From Thauera chlorobenzoica (GTDB taxonomy: Bacteria > Pseudomonadota > Gammaproteobacteria > Burkholderiales > Rhodocyclaceae): a stretch of 64,000 nucleotides of DNA. The position numbers and the translations under genes are program-made. The DNA lies in the NCBI RefSeq assembly GCF_001922305.1, contig NZ_CP018839.1, positions 3,596,001-3,660,000 on the forward strand. The letters run 5' to 3'. Position 1 is the first letter of the stretch, and the number at the start of each line of letters is the position of its first letter. A model generated the notes under the pieces. The model was not told the origin of the DNA. It ran no database searches and saw nothing but the letters and a program-made list of their open reading frames with translations. Of the stretch, positions 29,611 to 39,254 are shown in pieces.

Positions 29611-31020
29611 TCAGGCCAGCGTGCGCACGTCGGTGAAGCGCCCGGCCACCGCAGCGGCCGCCGCCATCGCCGGGCTCACCAGGTGGGTCCGCCCGCCCGC
29701 GCCCTGACGGCCTTCGAAGTTGCGGTTCGAGGTCGAGGCGCAGCGCTCGCCCGGTTCCAAGCGGTCGGCGTTCATCGCCAGGCACATCGAACAGCCCGGT
29801 TCGCGCCACTCGAAGCCGGCGGCGAGAAAGATCTCGTGCAGGCCTTCCGCTTCGGCCTGGCGCTTGACCAGGCCCGAGCCCGGCACCACCAGTACGCGGC
29901 GGACGCTGGCCGCCTTGCTGCGCCCTTTCGCCACTGCGGCCGCTTCACGCAGGTCTTCGATGCGCGAGTTGGTGCACGAGCCGATGAAGACCTGATCAAC
30001 GGCGATCTCGGTGATCGGCGTGTTCGGGGCCAGTCCCATGTATTTCAGCGCGCGCTCGATGCCCTCGCGGCGCACCGGGTCGGCGACCGCGGCGGGGTCG
30101 GGGACGCACCCGTCGATGGAAGTGACCATTTCCGGCGAGGTTCCCCAGGTGACCTGGGGCTGGATGTCCTCGGCCCGCAGCTCGACGACCTTGTCGAACT
30201 GCGCCCCGTCGTCGCTCTTCAGCGTGCACCAGTAGGCCACGGCCTTGTCCCAGGTTTCGCCCTGCGGCGAGAAGGGGCGATCCTTCAGGTAGGCGATCGT
30301 GGTTTCATCGACGCCGACCAGGCCGGCGCGGGCACCGGCCTCGATCGCCATGTTGCAGACCGTCATCCGCCCTTCCATCGACAGCGCGCGGATCGCGCTG
30401 CCGCCGAATTCGATCGCATAGCCGGTGCCGCCGGCGGTGCCGATCCGGCCGATGATGGCAAGCACCACGTCCTTGGCGGTGACGCCGCGGCCGAGTTCGC
30501 CGTCGACTTTCACCAGCATGGTCTTCGACTTTTTCTGCAGCAGGCACTGGGTGGCGAGCACGTGCTCGACCTCGGAGGTGCCGATACCGTGCGCCAGACA
30601 GGCGAAGGCGCCGTGGGTGGATGTGTGCGAGTCGCCACAGACCACGGTCATGCCCGGCAGGGTGGCGCCGTTCTCCGGCCCGATCACGTGCACGATGCCC
30701 TGGCGGGCGTCCTTGAACGGGAAGTAGGCCAGCGAGCCGACGGCGCGGATGTTGGCATCGAGCGTCTCGACCTGCTGGCGCGACACCGGATCCTGGATGC
30801 CTTGCTCCCAGTGGTCGGTGGGCGTGTTGTGGTCGGCGGTGGCGACGATGGAACTGATCCGCCACGGCTTGCGCCCGGCCAGCTTGAGCCCTTCGAAGGC
30901 CTGCGGGCTGGTCACCTCATGCACCAGATGGCGGTCGATGTAGATCAGCGCCGTGCCGTCGGCTTCCTGGTGGACGACATGACTGGACCAGAGCTTTTCG
31001 TACAGCGTTTGCGCTTGCAT
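29611..31020 (-). CDS. leuC: 3-isopropylmalate dehydratase large subunit
   Basis: 469-residue 4Fe-4S aconitase-family enzyme that isomerises 2- to 3-isopropylmalate with LeuD. Motifs: [15 protein letters not shown], the iron-sulfur ligands in [14 protein letters not shown] and in [11 protein letters not shown]. Start at 31020 follows a weak GGAA tract. It is the first leucine gene in this series; leuA is not in the window. It lies 79 bp downstream of the M48 protease gene, where an AT-rich patch could hold a promoter. Confidence 0.97.
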   Translation of the reverse strand: MQAQTLYEKLWSSHVVHQEADGTALIYIDRHLVHEVTSPQAFEGLKLAGRKPWRISSIVATADHNTPTDHWEQGIQDPVSRQQVETLDANIRAVGSLAYFPFKDARQGIVHVIGPENGATLPGMTVVCGDSHTSTHGAFACLAHGIGTSEVEHVLATQCLLQKKSKTMLVKVDGELGRGVTAKDVVLAIIGRIGTAGGTGYAIEFGGSAIRALSMEGRMTVCNMAIEAGARAGLVGVDETTIAYLKDRPFSPQGETWDKAVAYWCTLKSDDGAQFDKVVELRAEDIQPQVTWGTSPEMVTSIDGCVPDPAAVADPVRREGIERALKYMGLAPNTPITEIAVDQVFIGSCTNSRIEDLREAAAVAKGRSKAASVRRVLVVPGSGLVKRQAEAEGLHEIFLAAGFEWREPGCSMCLAMNADRLEPGERCASTSNRNFEGRQGAGGRTHLVSPAMAAAAAVAGRFTDVRTLA

Positions 31021-31099
31021 CCGGTGAATTCCACGTCAACAAAAGAGGAAGATTATTTCACAAAGCCCGCAAGACTGAACAGCCGATCGCACATCCGGG

Positions 31100-31915
31100 T
31101 CAGCGCCGGGCGGACTGGTAGAGCGGCATCACCCGCGCGGCGTAGTCGGCAAGATCGCGCTGGCGGTTGGCGTGCGAAGGATGGGTGGACAGCCACTGCG
31201 GCGGAGCCCCTGCCGACCGGGTCGCCATCTTGTCCCACAGCGTCACTGCGGCGCGGGGGTCGTAGCCCGCGCGCGCGGCCAGCTCGACGCCGATACGGTC
31301 GGCCTCCACTTCATGCTCGCGCGAGTTGGGCAGTTCGAACGTGACCTTGGCCACCGTGCCCATCAGCTCCTGCCCTACCTGCCCCACGCCGAGCAAAGCC
31401 CCGGCCACGGAAATCCCCAACCCGGTCGCCATCGATTTCGATACCTGTTCGCGCACATGCTCGCGCAGCGCGTGGGCGATCTCGTGCCCCATCACTGCCG
31501 CGATCTCGTCGTCGGTCAGGCGCAGGCGCTCGATCAGACCGGTGTTGATCGCCATCTTCCCTCCCGCCATGCACCAGGCGTTGAGTTCGTCGGATGACAG
31601 AACATTGACTTCCCATTGCCAGGACGGCGCATCCTGGCGGAACGCCCGGGTCTGCACCGTCAGCCGCGAGACGATGTGCCGCACGCGCTGGACCGTGGCG
31701 GGGTCGCGGTTGAGGGTGTTCTTGCGCCGCGCCTCGGCGAGCAGTTCCTGATACTGCTGGACCGAGGCCTGCTCCACGTCCTGCGCCGACACCATCATCA
31801 GCTGCGAACGCTGCACCCCGACCGCACCGCCGCCGGTGGTCTGCACCGTCTGGCAGGCCACCGTGATCGTCGCCGCCAGCAGCGCCGGCAGCATCGTCCC
31901 GAACATCTTCTTCAT
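31100..31915 (-). CDS. M48-family metalloprotease lipoprotein
   Basis: 271-residue predicted lipoprotein: hydrophobic signal and a lipobox-like TVAC at about residue 20. The zinc protease motif HExxH is present (GHEIAHALREH), with a downstream Glu in SREHEVEADRIG as the third zinc ligand, and the C-terminal STHPSHANRQRDL typical of the M48C (LoiP/YggG, Oma1-like) group. Members degrade misfolded outer-membrane proteins in the periplasm. ATG at 31915 was preferred to a GTG one codon earlier. It follows the MFS gene by 15 bp. Confidence 0.9.
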   Translation of the reverse strand: MKKMFGTMLPALLAATITVACQTVQTTGGGAVGVQRSQLMMVSAQDVEQASVQQYQELLAEARRKNTLNRDPATVQRVRHIVSRLTVQTRAFRQDAPSWQWEVNVLSSDELNAWCMAGGKMAINTGLIERLRLTDDEIAAVMGHEIAHALREHVREQVSKSMATGLGISVAGALLGVGQVGQELMGTVAKVTFELPNSREHEVEADRIGVELAARAGYDPRAAVTLWDKMATRSAGAPPQWLSTHPSHANRQRDLADYAARVMPLYQSARR

Positions 31916-31930
31916 CACCCCAGCTTCTCC

Positions 31931-33091
31931 TCATTCGATACCGTTCGCATCGTGCCCGCTGGCACTGCGCCAGCCCAGCAACAGCCACAACAACCCGGCG
32001 AGCGCGAAAACCGAACCCAGAGTGTAGGTCCATGCGGCGCCGAACGTTTCCCAGGTGTAACCGCTGATCAGGCCGCCGAGCATGCCACCGGCACCGAACG
32101 ACAAGCTCCCGTACAGCGCCTGCCCGCGGGATTGGAGCCGCCCCGGGAACCACAAGTTCACCACCGCGATCGCCGCCGCATGGTAGGCACCGAACGTCGC
32201 ACCATGGAGCAGCTGCGCCACCAGCAGGATCTCGAGGCTGTCCGCCCCCCAGCCGATCATCACGAAGCGAAGCACCGCGCAGGCGAAGGCGAAGAGCAGG
32301 ATCGAACGCAGCGCGAAACGCTTCATGATGCGCGGCATCAGCATGAACACGGCGATTTCGGCGAGTACGCCCAGCGTCCACATCCAGCCCACCAGCGCCT
32401 TGCCGTAGCCGTGCTCGACCAGAAAGATCGAGTAGAACACGTACAGCGCACCATGCGCCGCCGACATCAGGAAGCAGGCGCCGAGCAGGGCCTGCACCTG
32501 GGGACGGCGCAGGACCTCGCCCAGGCGAGCGGATTCGTGCTGCAGCGGCGGACGCTCGGCCTCGGGCAGGGCCAGCGCACAGGCGAAGATACCGCCCAGG
32601 ATCGCGGCCGTGGCCCACAGCACGGCCTCGATCGGCACATGGTCGAGCAGATGGCCGAGGGCGAGCACGGCGACGATGAAGCCGACCGAGCCCCAGACCC
32701 GGATGCTGCCGTAGCGATGCCCATCGCCCCCCAGGTGCGAGAAGGTGAGCCCTTCGGCAAGCGGCAGGGCGGCGCTCCAGAAAAAAGCCATCAGCGCCAT
32801 CGCCGCGAACAGCCCGGCGAACTCGGTGGTCATGAAGAACACCGAAAACCCGGCCAGGCTCGCCAGCGCCGACAGACGCACGATCGCCAGACGCATCCCC
32901 AGGCGTTCGGCCAGCCAGCCCCACAGATTGGGGGCGAGCACCCGCATCAGCTGCATCAGCGACATCAGCAAGGCGATGTCGGTGGCGGTGAGCGCGATCG
33001 ACTGCAGATAGAGGGTGAAATACGGCGAGAACGCGCCGACGAAGGCGAAGTAGAAAAAGTAGTACGCCGACAGGCGCCAGTAGGGAATCAT
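31931..33091 (-). CDS. MFS transporter, HcaT-like
   Basis: 386-residue inner-membrane protein with 12 likely helices. The start IPYWRLSAYYFFYFAFVGAFSPYF and the segment GSIRVWGSVGFI resemble the MFS_1-like/HcaT (3-phenylpropionate permease) branch of the major facilitator superfamily. The substrate cannot be read from the sequence, and no aromatic degradation genes lie nearby. ATG at 33091; a TTG two codons earlier is possible. It ends 15 bp before the M48 protease gene. Confidence 0.82.
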   Translation of the reverse strand: MIPYWRLSAYYFFYFAFVGAFSPYFTLYLQSIALTATDIALLMSLMQLMRVLAPNLWGWLAERLGMRLAIVRLSALASLAGFSVFFMTTEFAGLFAAMALMAFFWSAALPLAEGLTFSHLGGDGHRYGSIRVWGSVGFIVAVLALGHLLDHVPIEAVLWATAAILGGIFACALALPEAERPPLQHESARLGEVLRRPQVQALLGACFLMSAAHGALYVFYSIFLVEHGYGKALVGWMWTLGVLAEIAVFMLMPRIMKRFALRSILLFAFACAVLRFVMIGWGADSLEILLVAQLLHGATFGAYHAAAIAVVNLWFPGRLQSRGQALYGSLSFGAGGMLGGLISGYTWETFGAAWTYTLGSVFALAGLLWLLLGWRSASGHDANGIE

Positions 33092-33258
33092 CGTCAAGAC
33101 TGCATTCGAACCCGGATGGAGAAGCGGCGCGGAGCGGCTCCGGGCTCGTGCCCGTGCCCACGGATCGGCGGCACAGCGGCATCATCCGCTGTCACCGCGC
33201 TCCTGGCGTCTGCTGCGGGCGGGCCCGGAAAGCCTGCGCGCGGGCCGCAGCGGCAGCT

Positions 33259-34389
33259 TCAGCGTGGCGAAGGCAGGCGCTGGCTGCCCTGCGGCGCGAG
33301 CGCAGCGATCCGCGGCGTGGCCGATGCGACATCGCCGCACTGGGCGCGGTGGCGCAGCGCGTGGTCGATCAGCACCAGCGCCAGCATCGCCTCGGCGATC
33401 GGGGTGGCGCGGATGCCGACGCAGGGGTCGTGGCGACCGTGGGTGTTGACGATCACCGGGTTGCCGGCGCGATCGATCGAGCGCCGGTCCAGGCGGATGC
33501 TGGAGGTCGGCTTGATCGCGATGCTGGCGAGGATGTCCTGCCCGGTGGAAATCCCGCCGAGCACGCCGCCGGCATGGTTGGAAAGGAAGCCCGCGGGCGT
33601 CATCTCGTCGCTGTGCTCGGTGCCATGCTGGATCACCGAGCGGAAGCCGGCGCCGATCTCGACCCCCTTGACCGCGTTGATGCCCATCATCGCCCAGGCG
33701 ATGTCGGCATCGAGGCGGTCGTACACCGGCTCGCCCCAACCCGCCGGCACGCCGCTGGCGACGACCTCGATGCGGGCGCCGATCGAGTCGCCCGACTTGC
33801 GCAGCTCATCCATGTAGGCTTCGAGCTGCGGCACGATCGCGGCATTGGGGGCGAAGAAGGGATTGCCGGCGACTTCGTCCCAGGACACGAAGGGGATCTC
33901 GATCGGCCCGAGCGCGCTCATGCAGGCGCGGATCTCGATGCCGTAGCGCTCGCGCAGCCATTTGCGCGCGATCGCGCCGGCGGCAACCCGGACTGCGGTC
34001 TCGCGCGCCGACGCCCGGCCGCCGCCACGGTAGTCGCGCAGCCCATATTTCTGCTGGTAGGCATAGTCCGCATGGCCGGGACGGAACGTGTCGGCGATGT
34101 TGCCGTAGTCGTGCGAACGCTGGTCCTGGTTGCGGATCAGGAGCGCAATCGGCGTGCCCGTGGTGACGCCCTCGAACACGCCGGAGAGGATTTCCACCGT
34201 GTCCGGCTCGCGGCGCTGGGTGACATGGCGCGAGGTGCCGGGCTTGCGCCGGTCGAGTTCGGCCTGGATGTCGGCCGCGCCGAGCGCCAGCCCCGGCGGA
34301 CAGCCGTCGACCACGCAACCGATCGCCGGGCCGTGGGATTCGCCAAATGAAGTGACGGTGAAGAGCGTGCCGAGAGTGCTGCCGGACAT
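33259..34389 (-). CDS. aroC: Chorismate synthase
   Basis: 376-residue FMN-dependent lyase that makes chorismate from EPSP, the last common step of aromatic amino acid synthesis. Signatures [14 protein letters not shown] near the N-terminus, [11 protein letters not shown] in the middle and [15 protein letters not shown] near the end are complete. It lies 141 bp downstream of the ilvN stop and upstream of the MFS gene. Confidence 0.97.
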   Translation of the reverse strand: MSGSTLGTLFTVTSFGESHGPAIGCVVDGCPPGLALGAADIQAELDRRKPGTSRHVTQRREPDTVEILSGVFEGVTTGTPIALLIRNQDQRSHDYGNIADTFRPGHADYAYQQKYGLRDYRGGGRASARETAVRVAAGAIARKWLRERYGIEIRACMSALGPIEIPFVSWDEVAGNPFFAPNAAIVPQLEAYMDELRKSGDSIGARIEVVASGVPAGWGEPVYDRLDADIAWAMMGINAVKGVEIGAGFRSVIQHGTEHSDEMTPAGFLSNHAGGVLGGISTGQDILASIAIKPTSSIRLDRRSIDRAGNPVIVNTHGRHDPCVGIRATPIAEAMLALVLIDHALRHRAQCGDVASATPRIAALAPQGSQRLPSPR

Positions 34390-34530
34390 GAGAAGACTCG
34401 CCTGTAGGCCGCCGCCGCCATCCCGGGGAAGGCGTGCGCGGCGGCGCGGAAACGTCGGGAAGGAACGCGGCCGAGTTTATCACGGCCCCTTCTCTTCGGC
34501 CGGCACACGAAACGGGCATACCCCGCGCCG

Positions 34531-34848
34531 TCAGTGGAAAAAGCGCTCCAGCCGTTCGAACACCTCGTGCTCGGTGCCGTGCCGGCGCACGGTGAGGACA
34601 TCTTCGAGCTTTTCGAGCTGGCGAACCATCTGCTCCAGGCGCAGGTCCTCGAACACCAGCAGCCAGATGCGCGAGCGCCGGCCGTCGGATACCGGCATGC
34701 ACAGGATCCCCTCGACGTTGAAGGCACGGCGGGCAAAGAGATTGCAGATGTGGCTCATCACCCCGGGATGGTTGTTCACGTCCAGCTCGAGGACGACTTT
34801 GGCATAGCCCGCCTGGGGCAGGGGGTCGGCAACCTGTTCGATCATCAT
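34531..34848 (-). CDS. ilvN: Acetolactate synthase small subunit, single ACT domain
   Basis: 105-residue regulatory subunit. It consists of one ACT domain (LELDVNNHPGVMSHICNLFARRAFNVEGI) and lacks the second C-terminal domain of the 160-residue IlvH proteins found in most betaproteobacteria, so it resembles E. coli IlvN. The start overlaps the ilvB stop (TGATGATG). Valine feedback inhibition of the IlvB/IlvN pair is expected from the family. Confidence 0.9.
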   Translation of the reverse strand: MMIEQVADPLPQAGYAKVVLELDVNNHPGVMSHICNLFARRAFNVEGILCMPVSDGRRSRIWLLVFEDLRLEQMVRQLEKLEDVLTVRRHGTEHEVFERLERFFH

Positions 34849-36515
34849 CAGTCTCCGATCATTTCGGTGTTGGCCGCACCCGGCGGCACCATGGGGTAGA
34901 CGAACTGCTCGCAGTCGATGCTGGCGTGGATCAGGCACGGCCCCGGCGCGTGCAAGGCCCCGGCCAGGGCCGCACGCGGGTCGTCGGCCTGGTCCAGATC
35001 GAGTGCGGCAACGCCGAAACCTTCGGCAATTTTGGCGAAATCAGGCGCGGCGCGGTATTTCGAGGCGAACAGGCGCTTGCCGTAGAAAAAGTGCTGTTGC
35101 TGGTGCACCAGGCCAAGCGCGTTGTTGTTCATCAGCACGATCTTGACCTTCAGCCCCTCCTCCGCCAGCGTCGCCAGTTCCTGGATGTTCATCTTGAAGC
35201 TGCCGTCGCCGGTAAAGCACACCACGGTGCGTTCGGGTTCGGCCAACGCCGCGCCGATCGCCGCCGGCAGGCCGAAGCCCATCGTCCCCAGCCCGCCGGA
35301 AGTCAGCCACTGGCGCGAACGGCGGAAGGGATAGGCCTGCGCAACCCACATCTGGTGCTGGCCGACATCGGTGGCGATGATCGCGCGGTCGTCGAGCGCA
35401 GCGGCCACGGCATGGACCAGGCCGTAGTGGCTGCGCACGTCATCCACCCCCGGCAGGCGCATCGGAAACCGCAGCTTCAGGCTTTCCACGTGCGACAGCC
35501 AGCGCTTGCGCAAGGCCGGCCTGATGCGCGGCAGCAGGGCTTCGAGCGCCGGGCCGAGACCGGCGTGAATGGCGACATGGGCATTCCGGATCTTGTGCAG
35601 TTCGGAGCGGTCGATGTCGATATGCACCACCTTCGCGTTCGGGCAGAACTGCGCGGCGCGGCCAATCGCACGGTCGTCGAAGCGCGCACCGAGGCAGATC
35701 AGCAGGTCGGCTTCTTCGAGCACGAAGTTGGTGTAGCGCGCACCGTGCATGCCCAGCATGCCGAGCGACAGCGGATGGTCCATCGGCATCGCACCGAGCG
35801 CCATCAGCGTCATCGTCGTCGGCAGCCCGGCCTGCTCGGCGAGGCGCACCGCGAGCGCTGCGGCCGCGCCGTGAATGACGCCGCCGCCCAGGTACAGCAC
35901 CGGCCGCTCGGCGTCATTGATCCTCTTCGCCGCCGCCTCGACCGCCTCCAGGTCGAGCGCCGGCGGCACGCCGGGCAGCGCCGGCGGCGGCAGTTCGTCG
36001 ACCGCAACGAGCTGGTTCTGCACATCCTTGGGAACGTCGATCAGCACCGGCCCGGGGCGGCCCGACATCGCGATGCGGAACGCATCGGGGATCACCTGCA
36101 GCAGTTCGTGGGCCGAGCGCACCAGATAATTGTGCTTGGTCACCGGCACCGTGATGCCGTAGATATCCACCTCCTGAAAGGCGTCGGTGCCGATCATCGC
36201 CTGCGGCACCTGGCCGGTGATGACGACCATCGGAATCGAGTCGAGGCAGGCATCGGCAATCGCGGTCACGAGGTTGGTGGCACCCGGACCGCTGGAGGCG
36301 ACGCACACCTGCGGCACTCCGCTCACCCGCGCCATGCCCTGCGCGATGAACCCCGCCCCCTGTTCATGGCGGGCGAGCACGTGGCGGATCTGCGCACTGT
36401 CCGCGAGGGCATCGTAAAACGGCAGGATGGCGCCGCCGGGAATCCCGGCGATGGTGCGCACGCCCTGGCGCTCGAGAAGGCGCACCATCAGTTGTGCGCC
36501 GGTCAGTTGCATCAT
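34848..36515 (-). CDS. ilvB: Acetolactate synthase large subunit, isozyme I type
   Basis: 555-residue ThDP- and FAD-dependent enzyme condensing two pyruvates to acetolactate, or pyruvate and 2-oxobutyrate, for valine, leucine and isoleucine. The activating glutamate is in ARHEQGAGF near residue 50; the ThDP motif runs from GDGSFKMN to NNN near residues 430-460. The pairing with a short IlvN and the MLGMHGARYTNF segment fit the E. coli IlvB (AHAS I) branch. ATG at 36515 is 6 bases after AAGGAG. Upstream lies a valine-codon leader peptide and intrinsic terminator, so attenuation is likely. Confidence 0.95.
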   Translation of the reverse strand: MMQLTGAQLMVRLLERQGVRTIAGIPGGAILPFYDALADSAQIRHVLARHEQGAGFIAQGMARVSGVPQVCVASSGPGATNLVTAIADACLDSIPMVVITGQVPQAMIGTDAFQEVDIYGITVPVTKHNYLVRSAHELLQVIPDAFRIAMSGRPGPVLIDVPKDVQNQLVAVDELPPPALPGVPPALDLEAVEAAAKRINDAERPVLYLGGGVIHGAAAALAVRLAEQAGLPTTMTLMALGAMPMDHPLSLGMLGMHGARYTNFVLEEADLLICLGARFDDRAIGRAAQFCPNAKVVHIDIDRSELHKIRNAHVAIHAGLGPALEALLPRIRPALRKRWLSHVESLKLRFPMRLPGVDDVRSHYGLVHAVAAALDDRAIIATDVGQHQMWVAQAYPFRRSRQWLTSGGLGTMGFGLPAAIGAALAEPERTVVCFTGDGSFKMNIQELATLAEEGLKVKIVLMNNNALGLVHQQQHFFYGKRLFASKYRAAPDFAKIAEGFGVAALDLDQADDPRAALAGALHAPGPCLIHASIDCEQFVYPMVPPGAANTEMIGD

Positions 36516-36565
36516 CTCTTTCTCCTTGACTGCGAAAGTGGCGACCCGACCGGCGATACAAAAGC

Positions 36566-36600
36566 AAAACCCCCGCCGGCCTGGTGCGCCGACGGGGGTT
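36566..36600 (-). terminator. Attenuator terminator of the ilvBN leader
   Basis: Minus strand: 11-bp stem CCCCCGTCGGC/GCCGGCGGGGG (plus-strand 36570-36580 and 36588-36598) with one G-U pair, 7-nt loop, then TTTT and, after GC, another TTTT. It ends about 50 bp before ilvB and 34 bp after the leader-peptide stop. Confidence 0.9.
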
Positions 36601-36633
36601 GGTGTTGCTGCTGTGCCTGAGTGAGCTGTCCCG

Positions 36634-36768
36634 TTACGACGCGCGCATGCCTACGCCTACTACGCGTACTACCGCTGCGGTACGGGTCGGGGCGAAGGAA
36701 CAGGCGGACGGGAACATTGCGGCTCGAAGCGGAAAATGTGAGTGAAGCGGTGACCGCAGTTTAATCAT
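36634..36768 (-). CDS. ilvB leader peptide with valine control codons
   Basis: 44-codon peptide, too short for most gene finders. ATG at 36768 follows GGGAGG with 5-base spacing. The peptide begins MIKLRSPLHS and ends TRTAAVVRVVGVGMRAS. Its last part is like the E. coli ilvBN leader IvbL (ending SAAVVVVRVVVVVGNAP). All five valines are GTA, a codon little used in the flanking GC-rich genes, so scarcity of charged tRNA-Val would stall ribosomes there. Just after the stop, ACGGG (plus 36630-36634) can pair with CCCGT in the terminator's first arm (plus 36592-36596), a possible antiterminator. The start is 38 bp after the fadD stop. Attenuation is inferred. Confidence 0.85.
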   Translation of the reverse strand: MIKLRSPLHSHFPLRAAMFPSACSFAPTRTAAVVRVVGVGMRAS

Positions 36769-36806
36769 GAAAACCTCCCGGGCACAAGCACGTTGTCCGT
36801 GCATGC

Positions 36807-38489
36807 TCAGCTCGCTGCAGGCGTCGAAGCGCTGTCGCGCAGTTCCCTGCGCAGAACCTTGCCGACATTGCTCTTGGGCAGCGCCGTCCTGAACTCCACG
36901 TGACGCGGCACCTTGTAGCCGGTCAGGTTGGCCCGGCAGTGGGCGATCACCGCCTCGGCGGTAAGGGCCGGATCCTTGCGCACGACGAACACCTTCACCG
37001 CCTCGCCGCTATGCTCGTCGGGCACACCGACCGCCGCCACTTCGAGCACGCCGGGGAGGCTGGCGATGACATCCTCGATCTCGTTCGGGTACACGTTGAA
37101 GCCCGACACCAGGACCATGTCCTTCTTGCGGTCGACCAGGGTGATGAAGCCCTTCTCGTCGATCACCGCGATGTCTCCGCTGCGGAGATAGCCGTCGGCG
37201 GTGAAGGCGCGCGCGGTTTCCTGCGGGCGGTTCCAGTAGCCCGGCGTGACCTGCGGGCCGCGGATGCAGAGCTCTCCACGCTGCCCCGGCGGCTGCTCCT
37301 GGTCGTCGTCGTCGCGGATGCTGATTTCGGTCGAAGGCAGCGGCAGGCCGATGGAGTGGTTGAAGCGCCCGATGTCGAGCGGATTGATCGTGACCGCAGG
37401 CGAGGTTTCGGTCAGACCGTAGGCTTCGACCAGGGCCTTGCCGGTCAGCCGGAACCATTTGTCGGCCACCGCCTGCTGTACCGCCATCCCCCCGCCCAGG
37501 GTGATCTTCAGCGCGGAGAAATCGAGGCGGGCGAAATCGGGGCTGTTGAGCAGGGCATTGAACAGGGTATTGACGCCGGTGATCACCGTGAAGCGGTGGC
37601 GGCGGAGTTCGCCGACGAAGGCGGGAATGTCGCGCGGATTGGGGATCAGCACGTTGGTCGCACCGATCTTGAAAAAAGTGAGGCAGTTCGCGGTCAGGGA
37701 GAAGATGTGATAGAGCGGCAGCGCGGTGATGATGATTTCCTCGCCGTCGCGCACGACAGGGCGGATCCAGGCGTGCGCCTGCTGCAAATTGGCGATGATG
37801 TTGCGGTGCGTCAGCACCACCCCTTTGGCCACCCCGGTGGTGCCGCCGGTGTACTGCAGATAGGCGATGTCGTCGTGGCCGGTATCGACCGGCTGCAACG
37901 GATGCGCCTCTCCCCGGGCCAGCGCCTGCGAGAACCGGATCGCACCATCGATACGCCACGCCGGAACCATCCTCCTGATCCGCCGGACGACGAAATCGGT
38001 GATTACGCCTTTGGGAAAACCGAGCATTTCGCCGACGCTGGTGACGATCACCTGTTTCAACGTCAGGTCCGCATGCACCCGCTCGAGCGTGTGGGCGAAG
38101 TTCTCGAGGATGACGATCGCCTCGGCGCCCGAGTCGGCGAGTTGATGCGCCAGCTCCCGCGCGGTGTAAAGCGGATTGACATTGACCACCGTGTATCCGC
38201 CGCGCAGCGCGCCGAACATCGCGATCGGATACTGCAGCAGGTTCGGCATCATCAGGGCGACGCGCGCGCCCTTGCGCAAACCGAGCGCTCCCTGCAGATA
38301 CGCCGCGAAGCGGGCCGATCGGGCATCCAGTTCGGCATAGGTGAGCGTACGCCCCATGCAGACATACGCCGTTTGGGCCGAAAAACGCGCGACGCTGCAG
38401 GCGAAAAGTTCGCCCAGCGAACGGAATTCGTCGACATCGATTTCGTCCGGCACGCCTGGCGGGTAGCTTTTGAGCCAGATCTTGTCCAC
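36807..38489 (-). CDS. fadD: Long-chain acyl-CoA synthetase
   Basis: 560-residue adenylate-forming ligase activating fatty acids to acyl-CoA. The AMP-binding P-loop YTGGTTGVAKG is near residue 215; YGLTETSP and the hinge motif DRKKDMVLVSGFNVYPNEIE follow; the C-terminal catalytic lysine is in LPKSNVGKVLRRELR. It starts with GTG at 38489, chosen because GGGAGGG lies 7 bases before it and the N-terminus (DKIWLKSYPPGVP) is typical. It lies upstream of the ilvBN leader in the same direction. Confidence 0.95.
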   Translation of the reverse strand: MDKIWLKSYPPGVPDEIDVDEFRSLGELFACSVARFSAQTAYVCMGRTLTYAELDARSARFAAYLQGALGLRKGARVALMMPNLLQYPIAMFGALRGGYTVVNVNPLYTARELAHQLADSGAEAIVILENFAHTLERVHADLTLKQVIVTSVGEMLGFPKGVITDFVVRRIRRMVPAWRIDGAIRFSQALARGEAHPLQPVDTGHDDIAYLQYTGGTTGVAKGVVLTHRNIIANLQQAHAWIRPVVRDGEEIIITALPLYHIFSLTANCLTFFKIGATNVLIPNPRDIPAFVGELRRHRFTVITGVNTLFNALLNSPDFARLDFSALKITLGGGMAVQQAVADKWFRLTGKALVEAYGLTETSPAVTINPLDIGRFNHSIGLPLPSTEISIRDDDDQEQPPGQRGELCIRGPQVTPGYWNRPQETARAFTADGYLRSGDIAVIDEKGFITLVDRKKDMVLVSGFNVYPNEIEDVIASLPGVLEVAAVGVPDEHSGEAVKVFVVRKDPALTAEAVIAHCRANLTGYKVPRHVEFRTALPKSNVGKVLRRELRDSASTPAAS

Positions 38490-38691
38490 GCCCGTCCCTC
38501 CCGCCGCGAAAAATTCGCGAAGTGGCCGATGGCAACCAACCTCCCGCGCTTTCGCAGCACCCTTGCAGAACCTGCGTCGTTCTTTGCCTTCGCGCAGTTC
38601 ACCGCATCCTGCAAGCAGCGGCGAAGGCGCCCGGGATGCGGCGAAACCCGCCGGGGACGGCGGAGCAGCGGCGCGCCGAGGGCATCCGCCC

Positions 38692-39153
38692 TCACTCGCC
38701 CTGTCGCTCGCCCTCTTCCGCTTCCGGCCAGTTGCGGATGTAGTTCTTCAGCATGCGATTCTCGAAGCTTTGCTCTTCCAGCACCGCCTTGGCGACATCA
38801 TGAAAGCTGACCACGCCAAGGAGGATATATCCGTCCATGACCGGCAGGTAGCGTTGATGGTGCTCCACCATCAAGCGGCGCAACTCGTCCATCTCCATGT
38901 CCGGCGAGGCGGCAAACGGGTCCCGGACCATCACGTCCTCGACACTGAGCGCCTGCCAGCCCGCTCCTCCGCGCTGCACCGCCTGCAGCACCTCGCGAAA
39001 GGTCAGCATTCCCGTCATCCGCCCGCCGGAAAAGACCACCAGCGAGCCAACATCCTGCTCGTTCATGACTTCGACCGCTTCCGCGACACTTCTGCCGGGC
39101 CCGATGGTGAACAGCACCTTACCCTTGATCGCGAGAATCTCGCTCACCAGCAT
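38692..39153 (-). CDS. CBS-domain protein
   Basis: 153-residue protein made of two CBS motifs (a Bateman pair), about residues 7-60 and 72-130, which usually bind adenine nucleotides. It has no catalytic domain. Start at 39153 follows AGGGGG with 6-base spacing; an in-frame ATG 16 codons earlier lacks such a site. Neighbours fdxA and fadD do not reveal a partner. Function unknown. Confidence 0.85.
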   Translation of the reverse strand: MLVSEILAIKGKVLFTIGPGRSVAEAVEVMNEQDVGSLVVFSGGRMTGMLTFREVLQAVQRGGAGWQALSVEDVMVRDPFAASPDMEMDELRRLMVEHHQRYLPVMDGYILLGVVSFHDVAKAVLEEQSFENRMLKNYIRNWPEAEEGERQGE

Positions 39154-39254
39154 GACGCCCCCTTGCACTCCGTGTTTACCGAACAATCGACTGTGCGCCA
39201 TCTTAGTGCATTGGCCAGACGAGGCAAAGCGAAACCCCGGCCAACTGCAGGGTC

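Noticed and set aside
31021..31099. A leader-peptide attenuator before leuC
   Set aside because: Only 79 bp lie between the protease gene and leuC, with no leucine-rich frame and no terminator hairpin.
26521..31344. A 1607-codon open frame on the plus strand across asd-leuB-leuD-leuC
   Set aside because: It is antisense to four unmistakable genes and its translation is low-complexity His/Arg/Ala/Gly-rich, the usual shadow of high-GC coding DNA.
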